From the NCBI GenBank assembly GCA_934636715.1, contig CAKUBE010000001.1, positions 124,001 through 188,000 on the forward strand: a stretch of DNA of 64,000 nucleotides, in the 5' to 3' direction. Made by a program: the position numbers and the translations under genes. Shown here piece after piece: positions 8,654-17,516 of this stretch. The first letter of the stretch is position 1, and the number at the start of each line of letters is the position of its first letter. Origin of the DNA: an uncultured Arachnia sp. (lineage in GTDB: Bacteria; Actinomycetota; Actinomycetes; Propionibacteriales; Propionibacteriaceae). The notes beneath the pieces are model-generated. The model saw only the letters and a program-made list of their open reading frames with translations, made no database searches and was not told where the DNA came from.

Positions 8654-9976
8654 ATGACCCTGAAGCCCGCACTCACCCCGCCCCTGGGCTGGAACAGCTG
8701 GGACTGCTACGGCACCACGATTACCGAGGACGAGGTCCTCGCCAATGCGCGGTTCATGGCGGAGCACCTCGCGCCATTCGGCTGGGATACCGTCGTGATC
8801 GACGCCGACTGGTCGGATCCTGAAGCCCTCTCGCAGGGCTACAACGAGGAGGCCGTGCTGTGCATCGACGGGTTCGGACGCCTGCTCCCGGACCCGGGCC
8901 GATTCCCGAGCTCGGCCGACGGCGCGGGTTTCGGCCCGCTGGCGGCCGAGATCCACGCGCTCGGCCTGCGTTTCGGCATCCACATCATGCGCGGCATCCC
9001 CCGCTGTGCGGTGGCGGCCAACACCCCGATCCGAGGCCACGACGCGCGTGCCGCCGACGTCGCGGATCCCGAGAACCGCTGCGAGTGGAACCCGCACTAC
9101 GTCGGCCTCGATCACTCGCACCCGGGCGCTCAGGCCTACTACGACTCGCTCGCCGCGCTCTACGCGGAGTGGGGCGTCGACTTCATCAAGGCCGACGACC
9201 TCCTCTGGCCGTACCAGCGCCCGGACATCGAGTCGTTCTCGGGCGCCCTCCGCCGCTCCCCGCATGACTTCCAACTCAGCCTGTCGCCCGGCCGCGACAT
9301 GTCGCTCGCGCGCCTCGACCACGTGCGTGAGAACGCGACGATGTGGCGCATCTGCGACGACGTCTGGGACCGTTGGCACGACGTCGTCGACAACTTCGCG
9401 CGGTTCGCCCGCTGGGCGCCGCACGCGAGCGAGCAAGGATGGCCCGACGGCGACATGTTGCCGCTGGGAGGGCTCCGGGTCCGCGCGGAACGCGGCGAGT
9501 CGCGCCAGGACGGGCTCACTCCTGCGGAGCGCATCTCCCTGATGACGCTGTGGGTGATCGCGAGGTCGCCGCTGATGATCGGCGGGGATCTGCCCACCTC
9601 GGACCCGGCGACCGTCGCGCTGTTCACGAACGCCGACGTCATGAACATACTTCGATCCTCGTCGAATAATCGCGAGCTGGCCCGCGAGGGCTCGTTCGTG
9701 TTCTGGGGTGCCGACGGCGAGGGCGGCGTCCGCTATGCCGCCGTCTTCCACCTCGGCGAGGCAGCCGTCGACATCGCGCTCGACGCGCAGGCGCTGGGGT
9801 TCCCGCCGTCGGGCGGCGAGGTCCGCGAGCTATGGACGGGCGCCGTCGTCCCGCTGGAGCCTGTGACGGCGCAGAGCGATGCCGCCCGCGGCGTCGCTCC
9901 CGGCAGCTCCGCGCTCCGCCTCGCCTTCGACGCGCACGGGGCGACCCTGCTCCGTTTCACCCCTACCGCTGGTTGA
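8654..9976 (+). CDS. GH27 alpha-galactosidase
   Basis: Glycoside hydrolase family 27 (clan GH-D) protein of 440 residues, predicted to release terminal alpha-galactose. The family start PPLGWNSWDCYG is at residues 9-20. The nucleophile is Asp181 in DFIKADDLL, and the acid/base Asp lies in MWRICDDVWDRW. A C-terminal beta-sandwich ends the protein. No signal peptide is visible, so it is likely cytoplasmic. An AAGGAAC ribosome site precedes ATG 8654. The last codons and the TGA are contributed by a REP-like repeat (CCTACCGCTGGTTGAGCC), suggesting that the original stop was replaced when the repeat arrived. Confidence 0.88.
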   Translation: MTLKPALTPPLGWNSWDCYGTTITEDEVLANARFMAEHLAPFGWDTVVIDADWSDPEALSQGYNEEAVLCIDGFGRLLPDPGRFPSSADGAGFGPLAAEIHALGLRFGIHIMRGIPRCAVAANTPIRGHDARAADVADPENRCEWNPHYVGLDHSHPGAQAYYDSLAALYAEWGVDFIKADDLLWPYQRPDIESFSGALRRSPHDFQLSLSPGRDMSLARLDHVRENATMWRICDDVWDRWHDVVDNFARFARWAPHASEQGWPDGDMLPLGGLRVRAERGESRQDGLTPAERISLMTLWVIARSPLMIGGDLPTSDPATVALFTNADVMNILRSSSNNRELAREGSFVFWGADGEGGVRYAAVFHLGEAAVDIALDAQALGFPPSGGEVRELWTGAVVPLEPVTAQSDAARGVAPGSSALRLAFDAHGATLLRFTPTAG

Positions 9977-10027
9977 GCCGAGGCGCGGCGACGAAGTCGA
10001 CCGCGTCTCGTGTCGAAACCAATAGAC
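9964..10027. repeat. REP-like element, copy 1
   Basis: Begins TACCGCTGGTTGAGCC and ends GTGTCGAAACCAATAGAC. The same pair of ends recurs at 14378, 17317, 28630 and, inverted, at 40293. The two ends bracket a variable GC-rich middle. Here the left end overlaps the 3' end of the GH27 gene and supplies its stop codon. Confidence 0.75.
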
Positions 10028-10065
10028 GTGACCCATCCGCGAGCCACCCGTCAGGTGGCCACTAC

Positions 10066-11013
10066 ATGAGATTGGCTAACCCCATGAAGTACCTCACCCA
10101 ACCGTCCGTCCCGCTGCCCGCGTCCAACGTGGTGCTCGGCCTCATGCGCATCCAAGGGCTCAGCGACGAGGAGCTCCGCACGCTGGTGCGGACCGCGCGC
10201 GACGCTGGCGTCAACACCTTCGACCACGCGGACATCTACGGCAGCCCGCGGCATGCGTGCGAGCAGCGCTTCGGTGACGCGGGCGCCGTCCCCGCCTCCG
10301 AGCGCGACCAGGTCGTCATCCAGTCGAAGGTGGGCATCCGTCCCGGTTTCTTCGACTTCTCGAGGGAGCACATCCTCGCGACGGTCGACGAGTCGCTGGC
10401 GGCCCTGAACACCGACTACCTCGACGTCCTCCTCCTGCACCGCCCCGACACCCTGGTCGAGCCCGACGAGGTGGCCGCGGCTTTCGACGAGCTGGAGGCG
10501 GCGGGCAAGGTGCGCGCCTTCGGCGTCTCGAACCACACCCCGGGCCAGATCGAGCTGTTGAAGCAGTCGGTGCGTCAGCCGCTCGGCATCAACCAGGTCC
10601 AGCTGAGCGTCACGCACGCCCCGCTGATCGCGCAGGGCGTTGCGATGAACATGGCGGGTGAGCCGCAGTCCCAGAGCCTCGACGTCGGCCTGCTCGACTA
10701 CTCGCGTCTGAACAAGATGACGCTCCAGGCCTGGTCGCCGTTCCAGGCGGGCTTCTTCGACGGCGTCTTCCTCGGCGATCGTGAGCGGTTCCCGGAGCTG
10801 AACGACGTGATCGACGAGCTGGCCGCGTCCTACGACGTGACGCCGACGGGCATCGCCGTCGCGTGGATCACCCGGCACCCGGCGAACATGCAGGTGGTCT
10901 TGGGGACGACGAACCCGCAGCGCGTCGCCGATTCGGCGGCCGGCTCGGAGGTTCCGCTCACCCGCGAGGAGTGGTACCGCATCTTCCGGGCCGCGGGCCA
11001 TCGGCTGCCGTAG
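10066..11013 (+). CDS. Aldo/keto reductase
   Basis: NADPH-type aldo/keto reductase of 315 residues, of the YdhF-like branch. The catalytic tetrad can be read as Asp and Tyr in FDHADIYGS, Lys in VIQSKVGI, and His in DVLLLHRPD. The C-terminal cofactor part contains LQAWSPFQAG and NMQVVLGTTNPQRV. ATG 10066 is chosen because AGGTGG lies 7 bases upstream; ATG 10084 has no such site. It stands between the GH27 and DUF2264 genes and could reduce a sugar aldehyde or uronate. The true substrate is not evident from sequence. Confidence 0.87.
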   Translation: MRLANPMKYLTQPSVPLPASNVVLGLMRIQGLSDEELRTLVRTARDAGVNTFDHADIYGSPRHACEQRFGDAGAVPASERDQVVIQSKVGIRPGFFDFSREHILATVDESLAALNTDYLDVLLLHRPDTLVEPDEVAAAFDELEAAGKVRAFGVSNHTPGQIELLKQSVRQPLGINQVQLSVTHAPLIAQGVAMNMAGEPQSQSLDVGLLDYSRLNKMTLQAWSPFQAGFFDGVFLGDRERFPELNDVIDELAASYDVTPTGIAVAWITRHPANMQVVLGTTNPQRVADSAAGSEVPLTREEWYRIFRAAGHRLP

Positions 11014-11020
11014 TCGCACG

Positions 11021-11100
11021 ATCCGGAGTTTTTGCGCACAACGGCCCCGATCCTGCGCGATCGAGCACACAGGCCCGGGTTGTGCGTGAAAACTCCGGAT
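11021..11100. repeat. 80-bp palindromic repeat element
   Basis: The arms are 11021-11041 and 11080-11100, beginning ATCCGGAGTTTTTGCGCACA and closing with its near-complement (two or three mismatches). The middle holds a second small hairpin (CTGCGCGATCGAGCACACAG). It is a different family from the other palindromes here. It fills the gap between the reductase stop and the DUF2264 gene and could serve as a terminator. Confidence 0.65.
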
Positions 11101-11176
11101 GTCTCTAGGAGAGGCGACGACATCCCTGTCCTCCCGGTCAGCTGGTCGCCTCATCGCACCCGACAGTGAGGACGCA

Positions 11177-13171
11177 ATGGAGCTCGCACACGACGCCTAC
11201 GGGCGTGACTGGTGGACACGCCTGGCCGACGACCTGCTCTCGGCGCTGCGCCCGTACGCCTCGGCCAACAACGCGCGGATCACCCCGCCCGGGGCCGAGG
11301 GAGGCTACGGCCGCGACGTCGACGGTCTTGAGGGCTTCGCGCGAAGCCTGATGATCGCCGGTTTCCGCATCGCGGGCGAGCGCGGCCAGGGCGTCGACGA
11401 CCTGATCGACTTCTACGCCTCGGGCATCGCCGCGGGCGTCGACCCCGCTTCCCTGGATCGCTGGGTCCGTCCCCGCGAGCACGCGCAGGCGAAGGTGGAG
11501 TCCGCGTCGATCGCGCTCGTGCTCGACCTCACCCGCCCGTGGATCTGGGACCGCTTCCCCGAGCGTACGAAGCTGCAGGTGATCGACTACCTCGGCGAGG
11601 TCGTCGGCGACGATATGTTCCCGCGCAACAACTGGCTGTGGTTCCGGATCGTCGTCGAGACGTTCCTGCGCTCGGTCGGCGGGCCGTGGTCCGCCGACGA
11701 CATCGCGGCCGACCTCGCGCTCCACGAGTCCTTCCTCCGCTCCGACGGCTGGATCTCCGACGGCGACGGGCAGTCGTTCGACCAGTACACCGGCTGGGCG
11801 CTCCACCTGTACCCGGCGCTCTGGCCGCACATGACCGGCGCGGCGGACCTGATACCTTTCGACACGGCCCGGGCGCTTCGCGCCGAGGACCGGCTCAAGG
11901 AGCGGATGGGTGCCGACGCCGCCCGCCTCGACCGCTTCCTCCTCGACGCCCGCCGCCTGATCGGCGCCGACGGCTCGCCGCTCGTCCAGGGCCGCAGCCT
12001 CATCTACCGCTTCGCCGCCGCCGCCCCGTTCTGGGCCGGCGTGCTCTCCGAGGTGCCCTCGACCTCGCTCGGCGCCCTGAGGGTCGCCGCGGGGCGCATC
12101 GTCGAGCACTTCGTCGATCGCGGAGCCCCAGATGAGAACGGCCTGCTCAGCATGGGGTGGCATCACGAGTGGCGCCAGCTCGCCCAGGTCTACTCCGGCC
12201 CCGGCTCGCCGTACTGGGCGGCGAAGGGCCTGCTCGGCATCATGTTCCCCGCCGACCATCCGGTGTGGACGGCGCCCGCCGAACCACTCCCCGTCGAGCA
12301 GGGCGACATCCTCACGGCGATCGCCGCGCCCGGCTGGGTCGCTCACGGCACCGCCGCAGACGGCCTCGTCCGCATCGTCAACCACGGCACCGACCACGCG
12401 CTGCCCGGCACCCAGGTCGGGGACTCGCCGCTCTATGCGCGGATCGGCTACTCCACCGCCACCAGCCCGCTCCTCGACGACGACGCCTGGATCCGCCCGC
12501 TGGAGCAGTCCGTCGCGGTGATCGACGACGCGGGTCGCGCCACGCACCGCGCGGCGCTCAGCCTCCTGGACGTTCGTGTCGACGGCGAGGTCGGCGTCGC
12601 GGGCTCGGTCTCGACGGCGCACTGGATCGTCCCCGACCCGGACCAGGTCAGCTACGGCTCGGGCATCGAAGGGCGGGCCGAACCGGCAGGAAGGCTCATC
12701 GTATGGTCACTCGTCCGCGGCCCGTGGGAGTTGAGGCTGGCACGGCTCGATGAGTTGCCCGAAGGTCTCGACCCCGAGACGCTCGCGCTCAGGTTCGGCG
12801 GCTGGCCGCTGGCCGCCGACGCGCGAGACGAGATCGCGGTCGCGGGGACCACCCTCTCCGCCCGCGGCCTGACCAGCCGACTGACGTCCGTCGTCGGCAG
12901 AGCGACAGGATCCGCTCACACCCACCACGAGGCAGGCCCCCTCGGCCCGGTCTCGGCAACACCGGTGCTCACCTTCGGCGTCCAGCCCGGGGCGTGGGTC
13001 GGGGCAGTCGTCGAGCTGTCCGGCCGCCCCTTCGGGGACGAGGAACCGACGGTGGCCCTCACCGCGGACGGCGACGTCCTCACCGCGGCGGTCAGCTGGC
13101 CCGATGGCCAGGAGACCACCACCCGCCTCCTCTACGGTGGGGGCCGACGTCCCGCCGTCAACGCCGAATGA
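11177..13171 (+). CDS. DUF2264 domain-containing protein
   Basis: A 664-residue protein whose first two thirds match the DUF2264 pattern: GGYGRDVDGLEGFARSL, PREHAQAKVESASIAL, FPRNNWLWFRIVVETFL and SDGDGQSFDQYTGWAL. It is probably an alpha/alpha-barrel carbohydrate-active protein. The family is found beside GH88 and GH105 genes, and its catalytic activity is not established. ATG 11177 (GAGG 5 bases upstream) is preferred to ATG 11099, which emerges from the palindrome without a ribosome site. Its TGA overlaps the ATG of the GH88 gene, so the two are translationally coupled, which supports a shared role in uronyl oligosaccharide breakdown. Confidence 0.85.
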   Translation: MELAHDAYGRDWWTRLADDLLSALRPYASANNARITPPGAEGGYGRDVDGLEGFARSLMIAGFRIAGERGQGVDDLIDFYASGIAAGVDPASLDRWVRPREHAQAKVESASIALVLDLTRPWIWDRFPERTKLQVIDYLGEVVGDDMFPRNNWLWFRIVVETFLRSVGGPWSADDIAADLALHESFLRSDGWISDGDGQSFDQYTGWALHLYPALWPHMTGAADLIPFDTARALRAEDRLKERMGADAARLDRFLLDARRLIGADGSPLVQGRSLIYRFAAAAPFWAGVLSEVPSTSLGALRVAAGRIVEHFVDRGAPDENGLLSMGWHHEWRQLAQVYSGPGSPYWAAKGLLGIMFPADHPVWTAPAEPLPVEQGDILTAIAAPGWVAHGTAADGLVRIVNHGTDHALPGTQVGDSPLYARIGYSTATSPLLDDDAWIRPLEQSVAVIDDAGRATHRAALSLLDVRVDGEVGVAGSVSTAHWIVPDPDQVSYGSGIEGRAEPAGRLIVWSLVRGPWELRLARLDELPEGLDPETLALRFGGWPLAADARDEIAVAGTTLSARGLTSRLTSVVGRATGSAHTHHEAGPLGPVSATPVLTFGVQPGAWVGAVVELSGRPFGDEEPTVALTADGDVLTAAVSWPDGQETTTRLLYGGGRRPAVNAE

Positions 13172-14370
13172 AAGCGAACACTGCTCCCATGACGAACGCA
13201 ACCACCGGCGCTTCACCGGCCGAGCTCCTGATTCCCGACGCCATGGACGCCGCGCTGAGGACGCTGCGGCGAAACATCGCTGCGTTCGGCGCCGTCTATC
13301 CCGATGACACGACGGTCGACGACCGGTACCGGCCGCGCACCGCCCGCGGCGGTCTCCCCGAGGGCGGCAACTCCGGCTGGACGACGGGCTTCTGGCCCGG
13401 GATGTTCTGGCTCGCCTGGGAGCTCAGCGGCGACGACACCTTCCTCGCCGCCGCCCAGCGCCACGCCGTCGACTTCGAGCGCCGGGTGCGCGCCGACGAG
13501 GACCTCGACCATCACGACCTCGGGTTCCTCTACACGCTGAGCTGCGTGAGCGCCTGGCGCCTGACCGGAGATGAGGCCGCGCGAGACGCCGCGCTGACCG
13601 CTGCGGATCGGTTGATGCGCCGCTTCCTGGAACCCGCGGGGATCGTCCAGGCCTGGGGTGACCTCAGCGACCCGGTGCAGCGCGGCCGCACCATCATCGA
13701 TAGTTTGATGAACATGCCGCTGCTGACGTGGGCCTATGAGCAGACGGGTGACGAGCGCTACGCCGACACCGTCCGCAGGCACAGCGAGCAGCTGCGCCGC
13801 CACATCCTCCGCGACGACGACTCGACGTTCCACACGTTCTACTGGGAGGCCGAGACCGGCGAGCCCCTGCGCGGCGGCACCGAGCAGGGAGCCGCCGACG
13901 ACTCGTGCTGGGCGCGGGGCCAGGCCTGGGGCATCTACGGCTTCGCGCTCAACCATCGCGCGATCGGTGACCCGGCGCTGCGGGAGGCGTCGCGGCGCTG
14001 CGCGGACTACTTCCTCGCCCACCTGCCTGCGGACAACGTGTCCTATTGGGATCTGGTCTTCGGCGACGGCAGCGGGGCCGAGCGCGACTCGTCGGCAGCG
14101 GCTATCGCCGTCTGCGGGCTGGATGAGCTAGCCGATCAGCTCGACGACCGAGACGCCGCCGCGCGTTACCGGGAGGCCGCCGACACCATCCTGGCGTCGC
14201 TGATTGCGAACTACGCTCCGGCGGACGGGACATCCGACGCGCTGCTGCTGCACGGCGTCTACTCCCTGCCTTCCGGCAGCGGCGTCGACGAGGGCACTCT
14301 GTGGGGCGACTACTTCTACCTCGAGGCCCTCGCGCGCCGCGCCAAGCCCGGCTGGGTGAGGTACTGGTGA
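13168..14370 (+). CDS. GH88 unsaturated glucuronyl/galacturonyl hydrolase
   Basis: Glycoside hydrolase family 88 protein of 400 residues, an alpha6/alpha6 barrel. The motifs GNSGWTTGFWPGMFWLA, DHHDLGFLYTLS and TIIDSLMNMPLL carry the two aspartates used in the family for vinyl-ether hydration. These enzymes remove the 4,5-unsaturated uronic acid left by polysaccharide lyases, and the released sugar rearranges to the substrate of KduI, which is encoded next. ATG 13168 overlaps the upstream stop; ATG 13189 is an alternative. No signal peptide, so it acts in the cytoplasm. A REP element starts 8 bases after its stop. Confidence 0.9.
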   Translation: MKANTAPMTNATTGASPAELLIPDAMDAALRTLRRNIAAFGAVYPDDTTVDDRYRPRTARGGLPEGGNSGWTTGFWPGMFWLAWELSGDDTFLAAAQRHAVDFERRVRADEDLDHHDLGFLYTLSCVSAWRLTGDEAARDAALTAADRLMRRFLEPAGIVQAWGDLSDPVQRGRTIIDSLMNMPLLTWAYEQTGDERYADTVRRHSEQLRRHILRDDDSTFHTFYWEAETGEPLRGGTEQGAADDSCWARGQAWGIYGFALNHRAIGDPALREASRRCADYFLAHLPADNVSYWDLVFGDGSGAERDSSAAAIAVCGLDELADQLDDRDAAARYREAADTILASLIANYAPADGTSDALLLHGVYSLPSGSGVDEGTLWGDYFYLEALARRAKPGWVRYW

Positions 14371-14377
14371 GGCCGTC

Positions 14378-14510
14378 CCGCTGGTTGAGCCGGACCGCGA
14401 GGAACGAGCGTCCGTGATCGCGCTTCGCGCTGCAACGTCTTCCTCGGCCTCGGCAATCGAGCAAGCTCGATTGCTCTCGACCTTCGTCGACGTGTCGAAA
14501 CCAATGAACG
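14378..14510. repeat. REP-like element, copy 2 (long form)
   Basis: Starts CCGCTGGTTGAGCCGG and ends GTGTCGAAACCAATGAACG, with an extended middle that itself contains the inverted pair CAATCGAGCAAGCTCGATTG. It lies directly behind the GH88 stop and ahead of the kduI ribosome site. Confidence 0.7.
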
Positions 14511-14536
14511 CGACAACAACAACCAAGGAGAAGACG

Positions 14537-15355
14537 ATGGAACAGCGTTACGCCGTGAATCCGGACCAGATCGCGGGCATGGACACCCAGGAACTGCGGG
14601 ACCGGTTCCTGGTGAGCGACCTCTTCGTGCCAGGCGAGGTGAGGGCGGTCTACACGCACCACGACCGGATCGTGCTCGGCGGCGCCACGCCCGACGGCGC
14701 CCCGCTTCCGCTGCCGACGTTCCCGGAGATCCGCGCCGAGTACTTCCTCGAGCGCCGCGAGGTGGGCATCATCTCGATCGGCGAGACCGGAACGGTGACG
14801 GCCGACGGCGAGACCCACGAGCTGCCGAAGGGGGCGTGCCTGTACCTCGGCAGGGGAGTCCGCGACGTCGCGTTCGACGGCGAGGGCGCGCAGTTCTACC
14901 TGTTCTCCGCCCCGGCCCACACCGCCTACCCGACGGCGCTCGTCCTCCCCGGCCAGGGCACGGTCCGCGAGCTGGGCGACCAGGTGACCTCCAACCGTCG
15001 CTCGCTGAACCAGTACATCCACGAGAACGGCATCAAGAGCTGCCAGATCGTGATGGGCGTGACGCAGCTGCACGAGGGCTCGATGTGGAACACCATGCCG
15101 GCCCACACGCACGACCGCCGCACCGAGTGCTACCTGTACTTCGACGTCGCCGCCGACGCGCGCGTCGTACACCTGATGGGCCAGCCGAGCGAGACCAGGC
15201 ACCTCGTCGTCGCCGACCGCGAGGCGGTCATCTCCCCGAGCTGGTCGGTGCACTCCGGCGTCGGCACGGCCGCCTACTCGTTCATCTGGGCGATGGCGGG
15301 CGAGAATCAGGCCTTCGACGACATGGACGGTTTCCCGATCAGTTCGATGCGTTGA
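14537..15355 (+). CDS. kduI: 5-dehydro-4-deoxy-D-glucuronate isomerase (KduI)
   Basis: 4-deoxy-L-threo-5-hexosulose-uronate ketol-isomerase of 272 residues, the normal KduI length. It is a cupin-fold protein; the metal-binding cluster is in MPAHTHDRRTECYLYFDV, with the second-cupin His in SWSVHSGVGTAAYSF. It converts the sugar released by GH88 to 2,5-diketo-3-deoxygluconate, which KduD (5557) then reduces. ATG 14537 has AAGGAG upstream; the longer frame to 14414 runs through the REP element and is rejected. kduI and kduD sit at opposite ends of the locus, which suggests two co-regulated operons. Confidence 0.92.
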   Translation: MEQRYAVNPDQIAGMDTQELRDRFLVSDLFVPGEVRAVYTHHDRIVLGGATPDGAPLPLPTFPEIRAEYFLERREVGIISIGETGTVTADGETHELPKGACLYLGRGVRDVAFDGEGAQFYLFSAPAHTAYPTALVLPGQGTVRELGDQVTSNRRSLNQYIHENGIKSCQIVMGVTQLHEGSMWNTMPAHTHDRRTECYLYFDVAADARVVHLMGQPSETRHLVVADREAVISPSWSVHSGVGTAAYSFIWAMAGENQAFDDMDGFPISSMR

Positions 15356-15405
15356 CGTGACAACCTCCGGCCAGGGCCACGGCGTCATATGGTCAGGAGG
15401 TGGAC

Positions 15406-15891
15406 ATGGGTGGGCTCGAGGGCTTCCTCGCCGAGCGCGGCGGGGTGCTCCTGCGCGCCGCCCGCGTGCTGACGGGTGACCACGGCCACGCCGAGGACCT
15501 CCTCCAGACGGCGCTCTCCAAGTGCTTGAGCGCCTACGCCACCCTCCCCTCCGAGCAGCAGTTCGAGGCCTATCTCCGCACGACGATGTACCGCACATAC
15601 GTGTCGTGGTGGCGGCGGCGCAGCTGGCGCTCGGAGGTGCCGAGCGAGACAGTTCCCGAGCGACGGCGCGACGATCCCGGCGCGGAGCAGCGCGTCGACG
15701 TGCTGCGGGCGCTGGCGGGTCTTCCCAGGATGCAGCGCGCCGTCGTGACGATGCGCTATCTGGACGACCAGCCAATCGCGGAGGTGGCGCGGGCTCTCGG
15801 GATCAGCGAGGGCGCCGTCAAGAAGTATGCCCACCGTGGGTGCGCCGCCCTGCGCGGCTCCGTGCACCTGACACAGGAGGTCCAGCCATGA
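15406..15891 (+). CDS. ECF RNA polymerase sigma factor, SigE-like family
   Basis: Extracytoplasmic-function sigma factor of 161 residues. Region 2 is recognisable in HAEDLLQTALSKCLSAY and the -10-recognition basic stretch YRTYVSWWRRRSW. Region 4 is LPRMQRAVVTMRYLDDQPIAEVARAL followed by the helix-turn-helix GISEGAVKKYAHRG. AGGAGG ends 5 bases before ATG 15406, better than GTG 15400. Its TGA overlaps the ATG of the next gene, a membrane-anchored serpin. By the usual rule for SigE-type ECF operons that second gene should encode the anti-sigma partner, so the pair is probably a signal-responsive regulatory unit. Confidence 0.93.
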   Translation: MGGLEGFLAERGGVLLRAARVLTGDHGHAEDLLQTALSKCLSAYATLPSEQQFEAYLRTTMYRTYVSWWRRRSWRSEVPSETVPERRRDDPGAEQRVDVLRALAGLPRMQRAVVTMRYLDDQPIAEVARALGISEGAVKKYAHRGCAALRGSVHLTQEVQP

Positions 15892-17312
15892 CCGACGACG
15901 ACATCGCCCGCGCGCTGCGCGAGGCAGCACCCATCCCCGACGTGCCCACGAGCCTGCTGGCCGGGGCTCATCGACGACGCGCCGCCCGTCGCCGGGGCGT
16001 CCTGACCGCGGGCGGAGCGCTCGCCGTCGTGGCCGCCGCGGCGCTGGTCCTGCCGTCGCTGCCGAACCTCATCGGGGATGCCGCGGTGTCGACTGCGGGG
16101 AGCGGGGCCGCGCCCGCAGCACCTGCGCCCGCCCCGGGCGCCGAAGCCGACGCCGACGCCGACGGCGGGTCGGCCCAGGAGGTTGGTGGCGCAGGCGCCG
16201 TGCTGGACCTCCCGTTCGAGAGCACTCCCGGCGTGTCTGAGGCCGCAGCGGCGAGCGAGGCGCTGGCCTGGCGGCTGATCGGAAACCTGGACGGCCCGAA
16301 CCGGGTGACGTCGCCGAGCTCGCTGGCGATGAACCTCGCCATGCTGGGGGAGGGCGCCGTCGGGCCATCCGCGGAGAGCATCGACGAGGCGCTCGGGCTC
16401 GCCGGCGACGAGCGGTCGAAGGCGTTCGGGGCACTGCGGCAGTCGCTGCTGGGCTACGAGTCCCTGCCCGCCGAGGTGGATGCGAACAACCCGCCCGAGA
16501 CGCCGATCGTGCACCAGGCTGGCCGCGTCGTCGCGATCGACTGGCCCGTTGAGCAGCCGTTCCTCGACCGGGCGAGGACCTTCTACGACGCTTCGGCGAC
16601 GCAGGTCCCGCGCGAGAGCGCGCAGGCCGACCTCGACGAGTGGGTGCGCAGGAACACCGCCGGTCTGATCGAGAAGTCAGGCATCGAGGTGACCCCGGAA
16701 ACGAAGGCCGTTCTTCAGGACGCGGTCCTGTTCGCCGCCTCCTGGCGGCAGGAGTTCACCGGTCGGTCGACGGGCCCCTTCCTCACCCCCGAGGGCGAGG
16801 AGAAGGTGGCTTATGTGTCTGGCTCTCAGAACGCGCAATGGGCCGACGGCGAGCGCTGGAGAGCCGTGCGTCTCGCCTACGACGACGCCCTGGCCGCCGA
16901 CGTGATCCTCCCCGACGTGGGCGTCGCGCCCGAGCAGCTAACCGCCGAGGAACTCGCGGAGGCCGGCCGGGCGCTGGGCGCGGCAGAACCCAAGGACGAC
17001 GAGGTCACGATGCCGTCCTTCGATCTCGCGGCGAAGACGAACCTGCTGCGGAGCCTTCCCGAGGTCGACCTTAGCCACCTCGACGGCATCTTTCCTGAAG
17101 GCGAGGTCGAGCAGTGGGTGCAGCAGGTGCGGCTCCAGGTGAACGCGAAGGGCACCGTCGGCGCCGCCGTGACGGAAGCGGCCGTCAGGACCAGCGCAGG
17201 CGGGCCGCCGCCGTTCGTCGTCGACCGCCCGTACGTGTTCCGCGTGGTCGACACCCGCACCGGCTGGCCGCTGTTCCTCGCCGTCATCGCGGATCCGACC
17301 GCCGTTGAGTGA
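15888..17312 (+). CDS. Membrane-anchored serpin, putative anti-sigma/sensor for the adjacent ECF factor
   Basis: 474 residues in three parts: a short charged cytoplasmic stub (1-37, DDDIARALREAAPIPDVPTS then AHRRRAARRR), one membrane helix (about 38-58) and a Pro/Ala/Asp linker, then a serpin fold (about 110-474). Serpin features are VTSPSSLAMNLAMLGEGAV, the DAVLFAASWRQEF breach/shutter strand, the hinge VNAKGTVGAAVTEAAV, and the closing FVVDRPYVFRVVDTRTGWPLF. The exposed loop is roughly AAVRTSAGGPPP; P1 cannot be fixed by eye. The stub and helix resemble SigE-linked anti-sigma proteins. The start overlaps the sigma factor stop by 4 bases. I infer a protease sensor controlling the sigma factor; this is untested. 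Confidence 0.82.
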   Translation: MTDDDIARALREAAPIPDVPTSLLAGAHRRRAARRRGVLTAGGALAVVAAAALVLPSLPNLIGDAAVSTAGSGAAPAAPAPAPGAEADADADGGSAQEVGGAGAVLDLPFESTPGVSEAAAASEALAWRLIGNLDGPNRVTSPSSLAMNLAMLGEGAVGPSAESIDEALGLAGDERSKAFGALRQSLLGYESLPAEVDANNPPETPIVHQAGRVVAIDWPVEQPFLDRARTFYDASATQVPRESAQADLDEWVRRNTAGLIEKSGIEVTPETKAVLQDAVLFAASWRQEFTGRSTGPFLTPEGEEKVAYVSGSQNAQWADGERWRAVRLAYDDALAADVILPDVGVAPEQLTAEELAEAGRALGAAEPKDDEVTMPSFDLAAKTNLLRSLPEVDLSHLDGIFPEGEVEQWVQQVRLQVNAKGTVGAAVTEAAVRTSAGGPPPFVVDRPYVFRVVDTRTGWPLFLAVIADPTAVE

Positions 17313-17316
17313 TCCC

Positions 17317-17479
17317 TACCGCTGGCTGAACCGGGCGCGGGTCTATTGGTTTCGACACGGGCGCTCGTTCCTCGCGGCCGGCTCAACCAGCGGTAGGGCT
17401 CAACCGGCGGAGGTCGGGTTTGCGCTGGTTGAGCCGACGCGCGAGCGCCAGCGAGCCGTCGTGTCGAAACCAATAGACG
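17317..17479. repeat. REP-like elements, head-to-head pair (copies 3a and 3b)
   Basis: The first unit is inverted: TACCGCTGGCTGAACC at the left pairs with GGCTCAACCAGCGGTA at about 17380-17395, with GTCTATTGGTTTCGACAC inside. The second unit, in direct orientation, runs from GCGCTGGTTGAGCCG to GTGTCGAAACCAATAGACG. Together they fill the gap between the two serpin genes. Confidence 0.75.
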
Positions 17480-17516
17480 CAACCACAGAACGCAACCACA
17501 GAACGAAGGAGCACCG

